Below, piece after piece: positions 1 through 8,283 of a stretch of DNA of 64,000 nucleotides. A program made the translations under genes and the position numbers. Below the pieces are notes generated by a model. The model ran no database searches, was not told the origin of the DNA, and saw nothing but the letters and a program-made list of their open reading frames with translations. The stretch is from Kribbella rubisoli (lineage in GTDB: Bacteria; Actinomycetota; Actinomycetes; Propionibacteriales; Kribbellaceae), in assembly GCF_004217145.1 (NCBI RefSeq), contig NZ_SHKR01000015.1, positions 620,001 through 684,000 on the forward strand, read 5' to 3'. The stretch's first letter is position 1. The number at the start of each line of letters is the position of its first letter.

Positions 1-208
1 GGTCGACCCTTCCGTCGTGCAGCGCGATGAACGCGAGCAACCGCTTACTTCCCTCCGGCACACCTAGACGGCGGTTGCCCCTGACAACGAACGGCCCGCC
101 GAGCAGACACAGCTGTGTTCCACCGTTGGAGTCGTGAACCAGGGCACCGAGCGCGCCGGCGCCCTCCCGAACCGGCGCCAGCCCCCTTGGAGATACGTAA
201 GCAGTCAC
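1..208 (-). CDS. SARP/BTAD-family transcriptional regulator, N-terminal part (runs off the left edge)
   Basis: Reading leftwards from a GTG at 208 gives 69 codons without a stop, and the gene leaves the window at base 1. Residues about 32-69 contain QLCLLGGPFVVRG followed by VPEGSKRLLAFIALH. This is the characteristic opening of the OmpR-like winged-helix DNA-binding domain of Streptomyces antibiotic regulatory proteins. A G-rich Shine-Dalgarno (AGGGGGG) sits a few bases before the GTG. The family activates specialised-metabolite or metabolic clusters. The BTAD domain and anything downstream lie outside the window. The small ORF at 252-392 is 43 bases upstream on the same strand. Family call fairly sure; target genes unknown. 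Confidence 0.7.
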   Translation of the reverse strand, partial: MTAYVSPRGLAPVREGAGALGALVHDSNGGTQLCLLGGPFVVRGNRRLGVPEGSKRLLAFIALHDGRVD

Positions 209-251
209 AGGAACCCCCCTGTCTACGTGTCAGCAGACTAGATTTTGGGCG

Positions 252-392
252 TCACCGGGCTGTCACCCGGAAAGCCCCATCGCAAGCTCCAAGACCGGCA
301 GGCGTGCAGACCCGGCGAACATCAAATGCTTCATCCACAGGCGTCGAGCACGTGGCTCGTTCTTCGACGAATTCGTTCGACAGGCTCGTCAT
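252..392 (-). CDS. Small 46-aa ORF upstream of the SARP gene
   Basis: An ATG at 392 is preceded by GAGAGGGAG at about eight bases' spacing, the best ribosome binding site in this edge region. The 46-residue product starts MTSLSNEFVEER and contains three cysteines (about positions 15, 30, 38). It resembles no family I recognise. Its 3' end is 43 bases from the start of the SARP regulator, and another open frame (625-407) stops 14 bases before its ATG, so an operon is possible. It could be a small peptide gene, a translational leader for the regulator or chance. The neighbourhood is partly decayed, so confidence is low. Confidence 0.3.
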   Translation of the reverse strand: MTSLSNEFVEERATCSTPVDEAFDVRRVCTPAGLGACDGAFRVTAR

Positions 393-826
393 GGTGGTTC
401 TCCCTCTCAGATGATCTCGCCGTCTCCGATCAGGAGCCAAGGTCCCCCAGCCGGCGCCCCAGGCTGCTCCTCACCTTGCTCGATACCTGAACACATCCGG
501 AAGTTGCGATCCAGCTCGACATCCGCACAGGGAAATAGTCCTCGTCCGGAACCAACTGCGTGAAAGTTGCTGGCGATCGAGCGGAGTTGGGAAAATCCGT
601 CGACCCTTCCGATCGCGACGTACAAGCAAGCGAACGAGTAGCCGCAGTCCCCGCTCGTCGATCAGTTTGTGCGCGACGCAAGGAAAGATGTCGCAATGGC
701 AGATTGCCTTGCTGTAGGAGTTGCGTGCGGAGTCAGCTTCCAGACGATTTGTGCAGCCTGAACACAGGACTACGAATACGCTCGTCCCAGCGCGGCTGAT
801 TCGGCGCGAACTGCTCCGTGACGAAC
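393..826. other. Unassigned stretch, possibly decayed coding sequence
   Basis: No gene can be supported here. On the minus strand there are protein-like pieces in shifting frames: one with HKLIDERGLRLLV around 650-700 and one ending in GGPWLLIGDGEII at 407. A single frame change near 625 would join them, so this may be a broken gene. Base composition is lower in GC than the catabolic islands. Confidence 0.25.
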
Positions 827-1318
827 CTAAGCCTTGGCATCTGGTCCTACATCCCGTTGCGCTGAGGCCGCGGCGGTGCGCGCGCGTGCGGGTGATCTGT
901 GGGCCGTACGGTCGAATTCGGCGACCTCCCACTCGACCAGGTCTGCGACGTCCTCGACAAGCTCGGCACAACTCAAGCTCTTGACGTTGAAGAGCGCGAC
1001 CTCGGTCTTGATGTGTGCCAGAGTCCGGGCTCGTGGCGGTCCGGTGCGTTGCCATCCGAAGATGTGGCGCGCCCCGCCGGCAACCGCCGCGAGGGCGCCG
1101 AGAGTTGCTGCCAGCCAGGGAGCCCAACCAGCCGCGGTGGCGACGGGCACTGCCGCCGCTGCGCCAATGGCAATGATTTCCAACGTGTAGTTACCGTTGC
1201 GGGCGACCAGCGCCGCCGTGCTGTACCACTGCAACTCATCGCACACGTACTGAGGGATCTCGCACGCGACCTTCGGCTTCGTCCCACGGTTACCGGAGGA
1301 TTGCTCATCGGGGACCAT
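827..1318 (-). CDS. DUF4231 (SLATT-like) two-helix membrane protein
   Basis: A 163-residue protein if started at the ATG at 1318; the frame is open further upstream to 1471, but that part looks non-coding. Residues about 25-45 hold QYVCDELQWYSTAALVARNG, followed by two hydrophobic helices split by the short turn GWAPW, and then a soluble tail beginning with HIFGWQRTG. This pattern, a soluble N-terminal helix, a TM hairpin and a charged C-terminal helix, matches the DUF4231/SLATT group. Such proteins are often near nucleotide-signalling or defence modules in bacteria, but no partner is visible here. The start is uncertain because GAGGA abuts the ATG directly. Confidence 0.6.
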   Translation of the reverse strand: MVPDEQSSGNRGTKPKVACEIPQYVCDELQWYSTAALVARNGNYTLEIIAIGAAAAVPVATAAGWAPWLAATLGALAAVAGGARHIFGWQRTGPPRARTLAHIKTEVALFNVKSLSCAELVEDVADLVEWEVAEFDRTAHRSPARARTAAASAQRDVGPDAKA

Positions 1319-2426
1319 TCCTCGATGACACCACTGGCTGGAGCCCACCGCCAGAGTTTGCCTCGATGGATAACGTGAATGCATTGACGCAGCGCCTGTC
1401 ATGCCAGCTCGGGCAGCGCGAAGCAGACCGTGGGCGATCTGGCCCGGTTCAAATGATTGAATGCCGATCAATTACATCGGTTATGAATCGCCGCGCTGAG
1501 ATGCGGATCCCGCATGTCCACGCCTTGCACGAACTTGTCCGGGTTGTGGACTTTCTCTCCACGCCGGCACTCTGCCAAGTCCTGCGCAGCGAGCCTCTTC
1601 ACTGCCATGCGCCAAGGCGCCATCGGCTCACTCGAGTCGATGGAGATTTGGGTCGTGCGGCATAAGTCCATACAGCAGCACACCTGTCAGCGATCTCCGT
1701 TGGCATTGGCGTCGTCCTCTTGTCCGGGCACCATAACGAGCTTCCAGAGCTGCACCAGCCGCCGCTAACGGGCGCTGAGCGCCTGATGGTCGCAAGCCAG
1801 GTCGCCAGCGCCAACGGAGCATCTAGTCGAAGTACACTGTCGTGCCGGGGCGCCGCCAGTGGCTCAGGCTCGGACGAGGATGCAGAACTCTCGGCGGGCT
1901 TCGCCGTTGCTGGTGCATAGAATGAGGTGTTTCGGATCGGCCCTCCTGATGTCGTTGGCACCGGCAACTTGCCCCGAAACGAACGAAGCGGCACCGGAGT
2001 GCCGCGTGGTTGGGTGAAGCGAGTGTTTCAGTGTTCGAGGAGCGACACGCACCTTAACCACACGCATCGAGCTCGACTCGGATCCTGTCGGCCGAACCCC
2101 GTAACCGCTGATTTCCAGCTGAGGTTGATCACCGTTTGTGGATGATGAGCATAACCTCTTACTAGCAAGGGATTTGGGGATGGCGTCGTGCCGGGCGGTT
2201 CTCATCGCTCGCCATCCTCTCGCGCTGATTGAGGTGCGTAAAGAGGTGTGCCGGGGGAGGCGATCGGCCGTCACGCCTATGTGCCCTGAGACATGATCCG
2301 ATGAGCTCGTCTCCCCCGAGGGCCGCGACATGGTTCTTGGAGACTCCCCTTCGTCAATTCCTTGGGTGGTCGACTGTCGAGTGTCGGGAGTGTCGAAGTT
2401 CAGGCGATTGGCAGCTAGCTTCCGGG
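1319..2426. other. Low-coding stretch with possible gene relics
   Basis: No intact gene is convincing. On the minus strand a protein-like segment with MAVKRLAAQDLAECRRGEK (about 1470-1640) could join LLYGLMPHDPNLHRL in another frame just upstream, suggesting a frameshifted relic. A second minus-strand segment, about 1864-2150, ends in ILCTSNGEARREFCILVRA. Neither resembles a family I know. Confidence 0.25.
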
Positions 2427-2832
2427 ATGAGACCCGACGCGCTGGCTAAGTCCTTGATCGACGGCAATCGATACATGGTTCTCGGGAGCGTGAATCTGGA
2501 CGGTCGTCCGCGGGGGCAGGTGTACTTCGCGCCGGATGGCCACTCGGTCGTCTACCGGGTGTCGTCGCTTGAATCACGCCACTCGCGGAGCACTGCCGAG
2601 CGGCCCGAGGTCAGCATGGTGGTGTTCGACTCGGCGGCCTACGTGATCACTCGGCAGAGGCGGTCCCGGACGACGAGTTGGAGGGATGTCTCGACACCGT
2701 GCTCTGGACACGGTTTCCGGGACTCAGGCAGTTCGCCGCGGTGCGGTTGCGTGATCCTGAGGTGCGGCGGCTTTATCGGGCGCGCATCAGTGGGCACTCC
2801 ATCCACGTGCCCGGCGGGCACCCGGAGTATGC
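2427..2832 (+). pseudogene. Pyridoxamine 5'-phosphate oxidase-like (PPOX) gene, frameshifted
   Basis: From the ATG at 2427 the frame reads MRPDALAKSLIDGNRYMVLG, then NLDGRPRGQVYFAPDG and RPEVSMVVFDSAAYV. This is the start of the split-barrel flavin-binding fold of PPOX-like proteins. The match then jumps frame at about 2640-2660 and continues as EAVPDDELEGCLDTVLW and RDPEVRRLYRARISGHSIH, the normal C-terminal half. The end runs without a clean stop into the DUF3618-like relic. A functional member would be a roughly 140-residue FMN-dependent oxidoreductase; this one is almost certainly dead. Confidence 0.55.
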
Positions 2833-3203
2833 CGCTGGCAGCCGGCGTGATCGCCTTCGCGGCGGGATGGGTGGTCGCCGCGGCGCTGCCTGCGTCGACG
2901 CGGGAAATGCGAGCTTGCCTAGGACACCAAGGACAAGGCGATGGAGGCTGCCGGTCCGGTGAAGGAGCGGGCCGCGCAGGTGTCCCAAGAAGTGGGCAGT
3001 CTCCAGGAACCGGCTTAACAGGCTGTCGACAACGTCAAGCGATCCGCTTCCGACGCAGCCACAGACGTAGCGGTACCTCGCCGGTCTGCCCGACGGGTCT
3101 TCGCGGTGCAGCGCCGGGTCGGCGGACGAGGGTCGTTTCGCGGCTCAACAGGTCGCCGAAGGACTCGGCGTACAACGTCCGGCAGGCTGTTTCCTCGAGC
3201 TGA
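2829..3203 (+). pseudogene. DUF3618-like membrane-anchored helical protein, remnant
   Basis: The remnant opens with the membrane segment MPLAAGVIAFAAGWVVAAAL. It then shifts frame and continues as TKDKAMEAAGPVKERAAQVS and, after an in-frame TAA, QAVDNVKRSASDAATDVA. The order of one TM helix followed by a long Ala/Lys/Glu amphipathic helix is that of the C-terminal part of DUF3618-type proteins. At least one frameshift (about 2930) and a nonsense codon (about 3016) are present. The frame closes at 3203. Confidence 0.5.
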
Positions 3204-3475
3204 TGGCGCTGAGGCGTTTGAGGCGGGCCGTGTTTCGGGACTGCAGGCCGCGGGCAGGCGTCTTGGCTGCGTTGTCCGGTCTGGCCCGGGCGTAGGCGGC
3301 GCGGCGGAGACGGGTCGCGCAAGGTGGCATAGGTATTGAGGACCTCTTGCGGACACTGACCAGCGTCTTCGTCGAACTCGGATCGCCACCACCGTGCCTG
3401 AAGGGCGCGACGATCGTGTTCGGCGCAGGCTGGGCGCACGAAGTGGTCGGGTTGAAGTCGTGCGACGGCCGGGGT
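3204..3475. other. Gap without a supportable gene
   Basis: Open frames exist on both strands but none looks like a protein. It lies between the DUF3618 relic and the stop of the decarboxylase-like gene. Confidence 0.3.
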
Positions 3476-4225
3476 TCACGAGTGTGACCTGCCGCGGCTG
3501 GCCTCGGGGTAACGGATCTCAGCCGCGTGGACGCGGCGGCAGGCCTCGCTGAGCACTCTCAGCAGATCGCCGCCGGCCGTACTGAATGCCTGATCGTCGA
3601 TGGCGAGGGGTGCGCCGAAAACGACGACCGGTGCGCCGATGGCCGGGCAGCTGATGGCCTGGTCGATGCTCAGGCCGCCGACCGCCTGGACCGGCACCGA
3701 TATGGCGGACACGATGTCCGGTAGGTCGGTCAGCGGTGACAGTCCGGCGTGCTTCGCGCGGTGGTCGAAGCCGATGTGGTGGATCACCATTCCGACACCG
3801 AGCTGTTCGAGGCGTACCGCCTCGGCCACCCGGTCGTCGGCCCCGAGGTCGTCGCCCATCACCAGCAGATCGAAATCGGCACCCGCCACGCACACCCGCT
3901 CGATGGTGGCGTCGTGGGCCCGGCCCATCACGATGACCGCGTCGGCACCGGCATCGCCCATCATCTCTGCCTCGAGGTAACCGCCGTCCATCGTCTTGAG
4001 ATCGACGATCAGCGGATGGGACGGAAACTCCTTGCGCAGCGCGCGCACCGCGTGCAGGCCCTCGGCCAGCACGAGCGGAGTACCGACCTCGATCCAGTCG
4101 GCTCCGGCTTCGACGGCGGTGGCGGCGGTTCGCAGGGCCTCGGTCCTGGAGGTGAGGTCGAGCGAGATCTGGACGATCGGGCGGTGGATGCGCTCGCGGG
4201 ACAGATCGCGGATGGACGAGGACAT
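3476..4225 (-). CDS. HUMPS/KGPDC-family decarboxylase-like protein
   Basis: A 249-residue TIM-barrel protein of the orotidine-5'-phosphate decarboxylase superfamily. DLKTMDGG at residues 75-82 is the D-x-K-x-x-D catalytic/metal motif shared by 3-keto-L-gulonate-6-phosphate decarboxylase and 3-hexulose-6-phosphate synthase. The barrel end PVQAVGGLS and a phosphate-loop-like segment follow. Known members act on phosphorylated keto-sugars using Mg2+; the substrate here cannot be read from sequence. I chose the ATG at 4225 because GGAG lies six bases before it; the in-frame ATG at 4237 has no ribosome site. It is 29 bases downstream of the Ldh-type gene and clearly in one operon. A decayed second copy lies at 39896-40425. 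Confidence 0.8.
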   Translation of the reverse strand: MSSSIRDLSRERIHRPIVQISLDLTSRTEALRTAATAVEAGADWIEVGTPLVLAEGLHAVRALRKEFPSHPLIVDLKTMDGGYLEAEMMGDAGADAVIVMGRAHDATIERVCVAGADFDLLVMGDDLGADDRVAEAVRLEQLGVGMVIHHIGFDHRAKHAGLSPLTDLPDIVSAISVPVQAVGGLSIDQAISCPAIGAPVVVFGAPLAIDDQAFSTAGGDLLRVLSEACRRVHAAEIRYPEASRGRSHS

Positions 4226-4254
4226 GTGTTGCTCCATTCGGCAAGGGCGGTCGA

Positions 4255-5295
4255 TCAGGACGATCGCGTGTCCGGGAAGGGGACGCCGTGACGGGCGCCC
4301 AGCAGGTGCAGTTCGTCCACGGTGGCGTCCGCGAGTGGAATTCCGTCACGCAGACGCTGTTCGCTGGTGTGCTCCTCCGGTTCGCCCGGCACGAGTACGC
4401 TGTCGAAGCCCGGAGCCGGCGCTGTGGCGTGTACCGCATCGACCAAGGCCCGCATGCGTTCCACGAACGAGCTGTACGGCGTGAAGCGGGCGATGTCGAT
4501 CGCCAGCAACCAGTGCCCGATGTTCTGCGGTCTGGTGAAGTCCGTGTACATGTTGCCCAGTTCGTGGGAGACCGCGGCGCCGCTCAGCAGGCCGGCGAGG
4601 ATCTCGATGGCGAGCCCGAGCCCGTACCCTTTCGGCCCGCCGAGCGGAAGGAGGGCTTCGACGGCCGCAGCGTCGGTGGTCGGCCGTCCGTGCCGGTCCA
4701 CGCCCCAGGTGTCCGGGACGGCCGAGCCGGCGGCCTGGGCGACCATCACCCTGCCCATCGCGCTGGTACTCGTGGCCATGTCGACGCTGACAGGTGTGTC
4801 GCCGGTCGGAGCGGCGAAGGCGATCGGGTTGGTCCCGAGCAGTACCTCGCGTCCGCCGTACGGGACGACGATCGGTTCCGAGTTGGACGCGACGATGCCG
4901 ACGGCGTGGTGTGCGGCCAGCCAGCGGGCGTAGAAGCCGGCGGTGCCGAAGTGGGTGCTGCCACGCACGGTGGCGACGGCGACTCCACTGGACCTGCTGA
5001 GCGTCAGAGCCGCCTCGGCAGCCTTCCGGGCAGCGATCTGCCCCGCGGCGCCGTTGGCGTCGACGGTCACCACCGATCCGGTACTGGACAGCACCGGCGC
5101 CGCATCCGGCTGCACCAGACCGGCCGCGATCCTCCGCTCGTAGGCGGGCAGCCGAATGACGCCGTGGGAATCGGTGCCCCGCAGGTTCGCGTCGACCAGG
5201 GTGCGGGCGAGAAAGCGGCCGTCGTCCGCGCCGTACCCCCACGCCCGGAGGACGGCGGTCGTCCACGACTCCAGCGCAGCGGCTTCGATCGACAT
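4255..5295 (-). CDS. Malate/L-lactate (YiaK/Ldh2-type) NAD(P)-dependent oxidoreductase
   Basis: A 346-residue protein of the sulfolactate/ureidoglycolate/2,3-diketo-L-gulonate reductase family, whose fold is unrelated to classical LDH. Hallmarks are DSHGVIRLPAYERR near residue 40, the helix-rich cofactor region with GVAVATVRGSTHFGTAG, NPIAFAAPTG and the C-terminal GPKGYGLGLAIEILAGLLSG. The length is normal. The family reduces 2-oxo acids or oxidises 2-hydroxy acids. Next to a KGPDC-like decarboxylase, the parallel is the yia/sga ascorbate-type pathway of enterobacteria, where a YiaK reductase and a keto-gulonate-phosphate decarboxylase sit together. The operon reads away from the divergent isomerase gene. 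Confidence 0.85.
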   Translation of the reverse strand: MSIEAAALESWTTAVLRAWGYGADDGRFLARTLVDANLRGTDSHGVIRLPAYERRIAAGLVQPDAAPVLSSTGSVVTVDANGAAGQIAARKAAEAALTLSRSSGVAVATVRGSTHFGTAGFYARWLAAHHAVGIVASNSEPIVVPYGGREVLLGTNPIAFAAPTGDTPVSVDMATSTSAMGRVMVAQAAGSAVPDTWGVDRHGRPTTDAAAVEALLPLGGPKGYGLGLAIEILAGLLSGAAVSHELGNMYTDFTRPQNIGHWLLAIDIARFTPYSSFVERMRALVDAVHATAPAPGFDSVLVPGEPEEHTSEQRLRDGIPLADATVDELHLLGARHGVPFPDTRSS

Positions 5296-5398
5296 GGAGT
5301 TCGGCCCTTCTCTCGAGTTCCGGCGCGGCAGAGTCTGGCGCTGTATTAATCCTATACGTCATACTTATTGCTGCCTAGAGCCGACGGAAGAGGTGGTC
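5296..5398. promoter_or_regulatory. Divergent promoter region with GTAT-N5-ATAG-type site
   Basis: These 103 bases separate two divergent operons. CTATACGTCATAC at 5352-5364 is an interrupted palindrome (TAT-N5-ATA; GTATGACGTATAG on the other strand). It matches sites at 8248, 14090 and 20928 and is a candidate operator for the GntR/FadR-type regulator encoded at 7364-8149. AT-rich bases around 5343-5370 would suit promoter -10 elements. Confidence 0.45.
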
Positions 5399-6346
5399 GT
5401 GAAGATCAGCGTGTTCCCCAAGGGCGACCTGGAGGCGATTGCCGTGCACCGGACGATGTCGGTGCACGACTGGATCGAGAAGGCGCGGGCGCTGCCCGTC
5501 GACGGTCTCGAGCTGTACTCGGGAATGTTCTGGCAGACGACCGACGACTTCGTCGACCGGGTGGGTGAGCACCTGGCCTCGGCGGGTTTCGCGATGCCGA
5601 TGCTGTGCGCCTCCCCGGACTTCACCCACCCCGATGCCGGCCGGCGGGCCGAGGAGGTCGACGCCGAGGCCGACATGATCCGGATCACCGCGAGGCTCGG
5701 CGGCGCCGGGGCGAGCACCCGTGTCCTGTCCGGTCAGCGGCATCCCGGTGTGGCCAGGGAGCAGGGACTGGAGTGGGCGGCGAGCGCGATCGAATCCCTG
5801 CTGCCGCTGGCGCGTGAGCTCGACGTCACGCTCGCACTGGAGAACCATTACAAGGACGGCACATGGGAGTATCCGGAGTTCGCCCAGCGGACGGACGTCT
5901 TCATGGACCTCCTGGCCCGGATCGACGACCGGGCCCATTTCGGGGTGCAGTACGACCCGTCCAACGCGATCGTCGCAGGCGACGACTCGGCGGAGTTTCT
6001 GGACCGGGTTGTCGACCGGGTGGTCACGATGCAGGCATCCGACCGCCGGTTGACCGGTGACGCGTCGTTGGACGATCTGCGGAGCAGTGACGGCACGCTG
6101 GGATACTCGCCACTGCTCGAGCACGGCATCATCGGCCGCGGGCTGAACGACTACCCAAGAATCTTCCGGACGCTCCGGGCGGCCGGTTACGACGGCTGGA
6201 TCAGCATCGAGGATGGAGTGAACGGCATGGAAGAAATGCGCCTGTCGGTCGAGTTCCTGCACGAAGCGAGGCAGAAGTACTTCGACGGATCGACCCGGGT
6301 CCATGTGGCCGCTCACGCAGCGGCGCGAAGGGCTGCGGGCGTATGA
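5399..6346 (+). CDS. Sugar phosphate isomerase/epimerase family TIM-barrel protein
   Basis: A 315-residue protein of the xylose-isomerase-like TIM-barrel family. Landmarks are VDGLELYSGMFWQ near the N terminus, the metal-ligand strands LALENHYKDG and FGVQYDPSNAIVAG, and a terminal GYDGWISIEDGVNGMEEM. The family isomerises or epimerises sugars, inositols and keto-sugars with divalent metal. I chose the GTG at 5399 because GGAAGAGG lies five bases before it; the frame is open back to 5156 but that part is antisense to the Ldh gene. It overlaps the next gene by four bases (ATGA), so the two are translationally coupled. Confidence 0.8.
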   Translation: MKISVFPKGDLEAIAVHRTMSVHDWIEKARALPVDGLELYSGMFWQTTDDFVDRVGEHLASAGFAMPMLCASPDFTHPDAGRRAEEVDAEADMIRITARLGGAGASTRVLSGQRHPGVAREQGLEWAASAIESLLPLARELDVTLALENHYKDGTWEYPEFAQRTDVFMDLLARIDDRAHFGVQYDPSNAIVAGDDSAEFLDRVVDRVVTMQASDRRLTGDASLDDLRSSDGTLGYSPLLEHGIIGRGLNDYPRIFRTLRAAGYDGWISIEDGVNGMEEMRLSVEFLHEARQKYFDGSTRVHVAAHAAARRAAGV

Positions 6347-7383
6347 AAGGCCTGGTGAAGTACGCCGGTCGCGACGGGGCTGTCGAGGTGCGCGAACTGC
6401 CGGCCCCCGAGCTCGTGGCAGGACATGTGCTCGTCGAGGCGAGAGCGGTAGGCGTCTGCGGCTCAGACCTGCACATGTGGCGTGACACGCACAGTTGGCC
6501 GACGCGGGAGCCGGTCGTACTCGGCCATGAGATGGCCGGTGTAATCGTCGACGTGGCTGCCGATGTCAGCGGTTGGAGGATCGGCGACCGGGTGGTCTGC
6601 GAGACCGCGGCATCGATCTGTGGCGAGTGCGCCTTGTGCCGGACCGGCCGGTACAACCTGTGTCCGGACCGGGAGGGCTATGGCGCCACCCGGGACGGCG
6701 CCTTCGCCGAACTCCTGCTGGCCGAACCTCGGGTGCTGCACCGCATCCCGGACAACGTGTCGTTCGAGCAGGCCGCTCTCACCGAACCGTTCGCAGTCGC
6801 CTACAACGCGTTGGTCGAGCGAGCGACGGTGACGCCGGGCGACCTCGTTGTCGTTCAAGGAATCGGCGCGATCGGAGCCCTGTCGCTGCAGGTCGCGCGG
6901 CTCCGCGGAGCCGGCGCCGTGATCGTCCTCGGCACGCCTGTCGACGCCCTGCGGCTGGAGAAGGCACAGGCTCTGGGCGCGGTGAGGACCGTGGACGTGA
7001 CGGTCGAAGATCCCGCCGCGGTCGTGCGCTCGTACGGCGACGGACTGGGCGCGGACCTCGTCGTTGATGCGACCGGCGTCAGTAGTGCCCTGCGATCGGC
7101 GCTGGACATGGTCCGGCCGTTGGGATCGATCGTGAAGATCGGCTGGGGTCCGCAGCCGTTGGACTTCAGCCTTGATCCACTGGTTGCGAAAGCAGTGACG
7201 CTGCACGGCTCGTTCTCGCACACCTGGTCGACCTGGGAGCGGCTGCTGCAGCTGTTCTCCACCGGCCGCCTCGATCCGGGTGCGGTGCTGGGCGGCGTCT
7301 ATCCCTTGCAGGAGTGGCGAACCGGGTTCGAGGCGATGGAGGCGGGCTCGAATATCAAGAGCGTCATCTCGATGACCTCTTGA
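6343..7383 (+). CDS. Zinc-dependent medium-chain (threonine/sorbitol-type) dehydrogenase
   Basis: A 346-residue MDR-family NAD(P)-dependent dehydrogenase. The catalytic zinc site is visible as C39 (GVCGSDLH), H62 and E63 (GHEMAG). The structural zinc site has four cysteines at about 93, 96, 99 and 107 (CGECALCRTGRYNLC). The dinucleotide fold is VVVQGIGAIGALSLQVA. Relatives oxidise polyols, sugars or L-threonine at a secondary alcohol. The gene starts inside the stop of the isomerase gene. Its last 20 bases overlap the 3' end of the convergent GntR gene. Probable role: oxidation of a sugar or polyol intermediate feeding the isomerase. Confidence 0.85.
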   Translation: MKGLVKYAGRDGAVEVRELPAPELVAGHVLVEARAVGVCGSDLHMWRDTHSWPTREPVVLGHEMAGVIVDVAADVSGWRIGDRVVCETAASICGECALCRTGRYNLCPDREGYGATRDGAFAELLLAEPRVLHRIPDNVSFEQAALTEPFAVAYNALVERATVTPGDLVVVQGIGAIGALSLQVARLRGAGAVIVLGTPVDALRLEKAQALGAVRTVDVTVEDPAAVVRSYGDGLGADLVVDATGVSSALRSALDMVRPLGSIVKIGWGPQPLDFSLDPLVAKAVTLHGSFSHTWSTWERLLQLFSTGRLDPGAVLGGVYPLQEWRTGFEAMEAGSNIKSVISMTS

Positions 7384-8149
7384 GGTCCGGTGGGTTGTCG
7401 CGCCCGGCCGACTGCAGCGCTTCGAACTCCTGCAAGGTCTCCTCGACGAGCGCGGCGGCGGCGTCTTGGGCCGCGCCGGCATCCCGCCGCCCGAGCGCCT
7501 CGGCGAGTTGCAGGTGACGCTCGACCGAACGTCGGGTCATGTCGTGCATGCCCGGCCGCATGTCGTGCCTTCTGACCTGCAAGGCCGCGCCGACGGTACC
7601 TGACAGTTGGGCGATGACCGGGTTGCCGGTGCCGTTGAGCAGCAGCTGGTGGAAGCGTTCGTCCGCTGCGAAGTACTCGCGGCTGTCGTCGGCTTCGAGG
7701 GCATCCCTCATCCGGAGCGCGGCCGCGCGAATCTCTGCCGCGTCCTGCTCCGGGATGCGGTCGGCGGCCAAGCGGGCCGCAGCCTGCTCGACGCCCAGGC
7801 GAAGCTCGAGCAGCTGTCGCATCTGATCGACGTACTGGCCGCTCTGTGCCCGCCACTTGACGACCTGTGGGTTCAGCAAGTCCCAACTGGCGAAGGGCAG
7901 TACACGGGTGCCGACATGCGGACGCCCTTCGACCAGGCCCATCGAGCCCAACGCACGCAAGCACTCCCGCATCACGGATCGAGACACCTCGAACCGGGCG
8001 CCCAGCGCATCGGCCATCACGATGCTGCCGGCCGGCAGATCGCCGTTCACGATCTCCCGGCCCAGGTCATCGAGCACCCGGCCGTAGAGTCCGCTCGGCG
8101 CCATGCGGGGTGTGGCACCACCCGTTCGGGCCTGCGACGTGTCGGACAT
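7364..8149 (-). CDS. GntR-family (FadR/FCD) transcriptional regulator
   Basis: A 261-residue regulator. Residues about 20-85 form the winged helix: LYGRVLDDLGREIVNGDLPA, then LGARFEVSRSVMRECLRAL and a wing, GLVEGRPHVGTRV. The rest is an all-helical FCD ligand-binding domain with FAADERFHQLLLNGTGNPV (metal-binding Asp/His pattern) and a late SVERHLQLAEAL. Such proteins usually repress sugar-acid or organic-acid operons and are released by a carboxylate ligand. It sits between two catabolic operons, converges with the dehydrogenase gene and diverges from the Gfo/Idh operon. Repeated GTAT-N5-ATWC sites in the island are its likely operators (inference). Confidence 0.85.
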   Translation of the reverse strand: MSDTSQARTGGATPRMAPSGLYGRVLDDLGREIVNGDLPAGSIVMADALGARFEVSRSVMRECLRALGSMGLVEGRPHVGTRVLPFASWDLLNPQVVKWRAQSGQYVDQMRQLLELRLGVEQAAARLAADRIPEQDAAEIRAAALRMRDALEADDSREYFAADERFHQLLLNGTGNPVIAQLSGTVGAALQVRRHDMRPGMHDMTRRSVERHLQLAEALGRRDAGAAQDAAAALVEETLQEFEALQSAGRDNPPDLKRSSR

Positions 8150-8247
8150 GCGGTCCTTGTCGGGTCGGGGGCCGCTGGATGCGGTGCTGGTCTTCTCAAT
8201 CTAGCAATCAGTAGGCCCTGGCTCGGTACCAAGGCATCCGGGCCGAT

Positions 8248-8280
8248 GTATTTGACATTCAGTCAGCGCGGATGCGCTAT
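8248..8280 (+). promoter_or_regulatory. Promoter with overlapping GTAT-N5-ATTC operator
   Basis: TTGACA at 8252-8257 is a perfect -35 box; 17 bases on lies CGCTAT (8275-8280) as a -10. GTATTTGACATTC at 8248-8260 covers the -35 and is nearly identical to GTATGTGACATTC at 14090-14102. A repressor bound there would block RNA polymerase directly. The start site predicted from these boxes lies within a few bases of the ATG/GTG starts at 8284/8290, so the transcript may be leaderless. Confidence 0.55.
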
Positions 8281-8283
8281 CCT

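Noticed and set aside
471..1127. A 218-residue minus-strand gene overlapping the DUF4231 gene
   Set aside because: Arg/Ser-rich shadow over most of its length; only a short piece near 650-700 looks protein-like.
2229..3203. A single 324-residue gene
   Set aside because: It is an accidental run joining parts of two relics in partly wrong frames.
5156..5398. Longer N terminus for the first isomerase/epimerase
   Set aside because: It would be antisense to the Ldh gene and includes the promoter region; the GTG at 5399 has a proper ribosome site.
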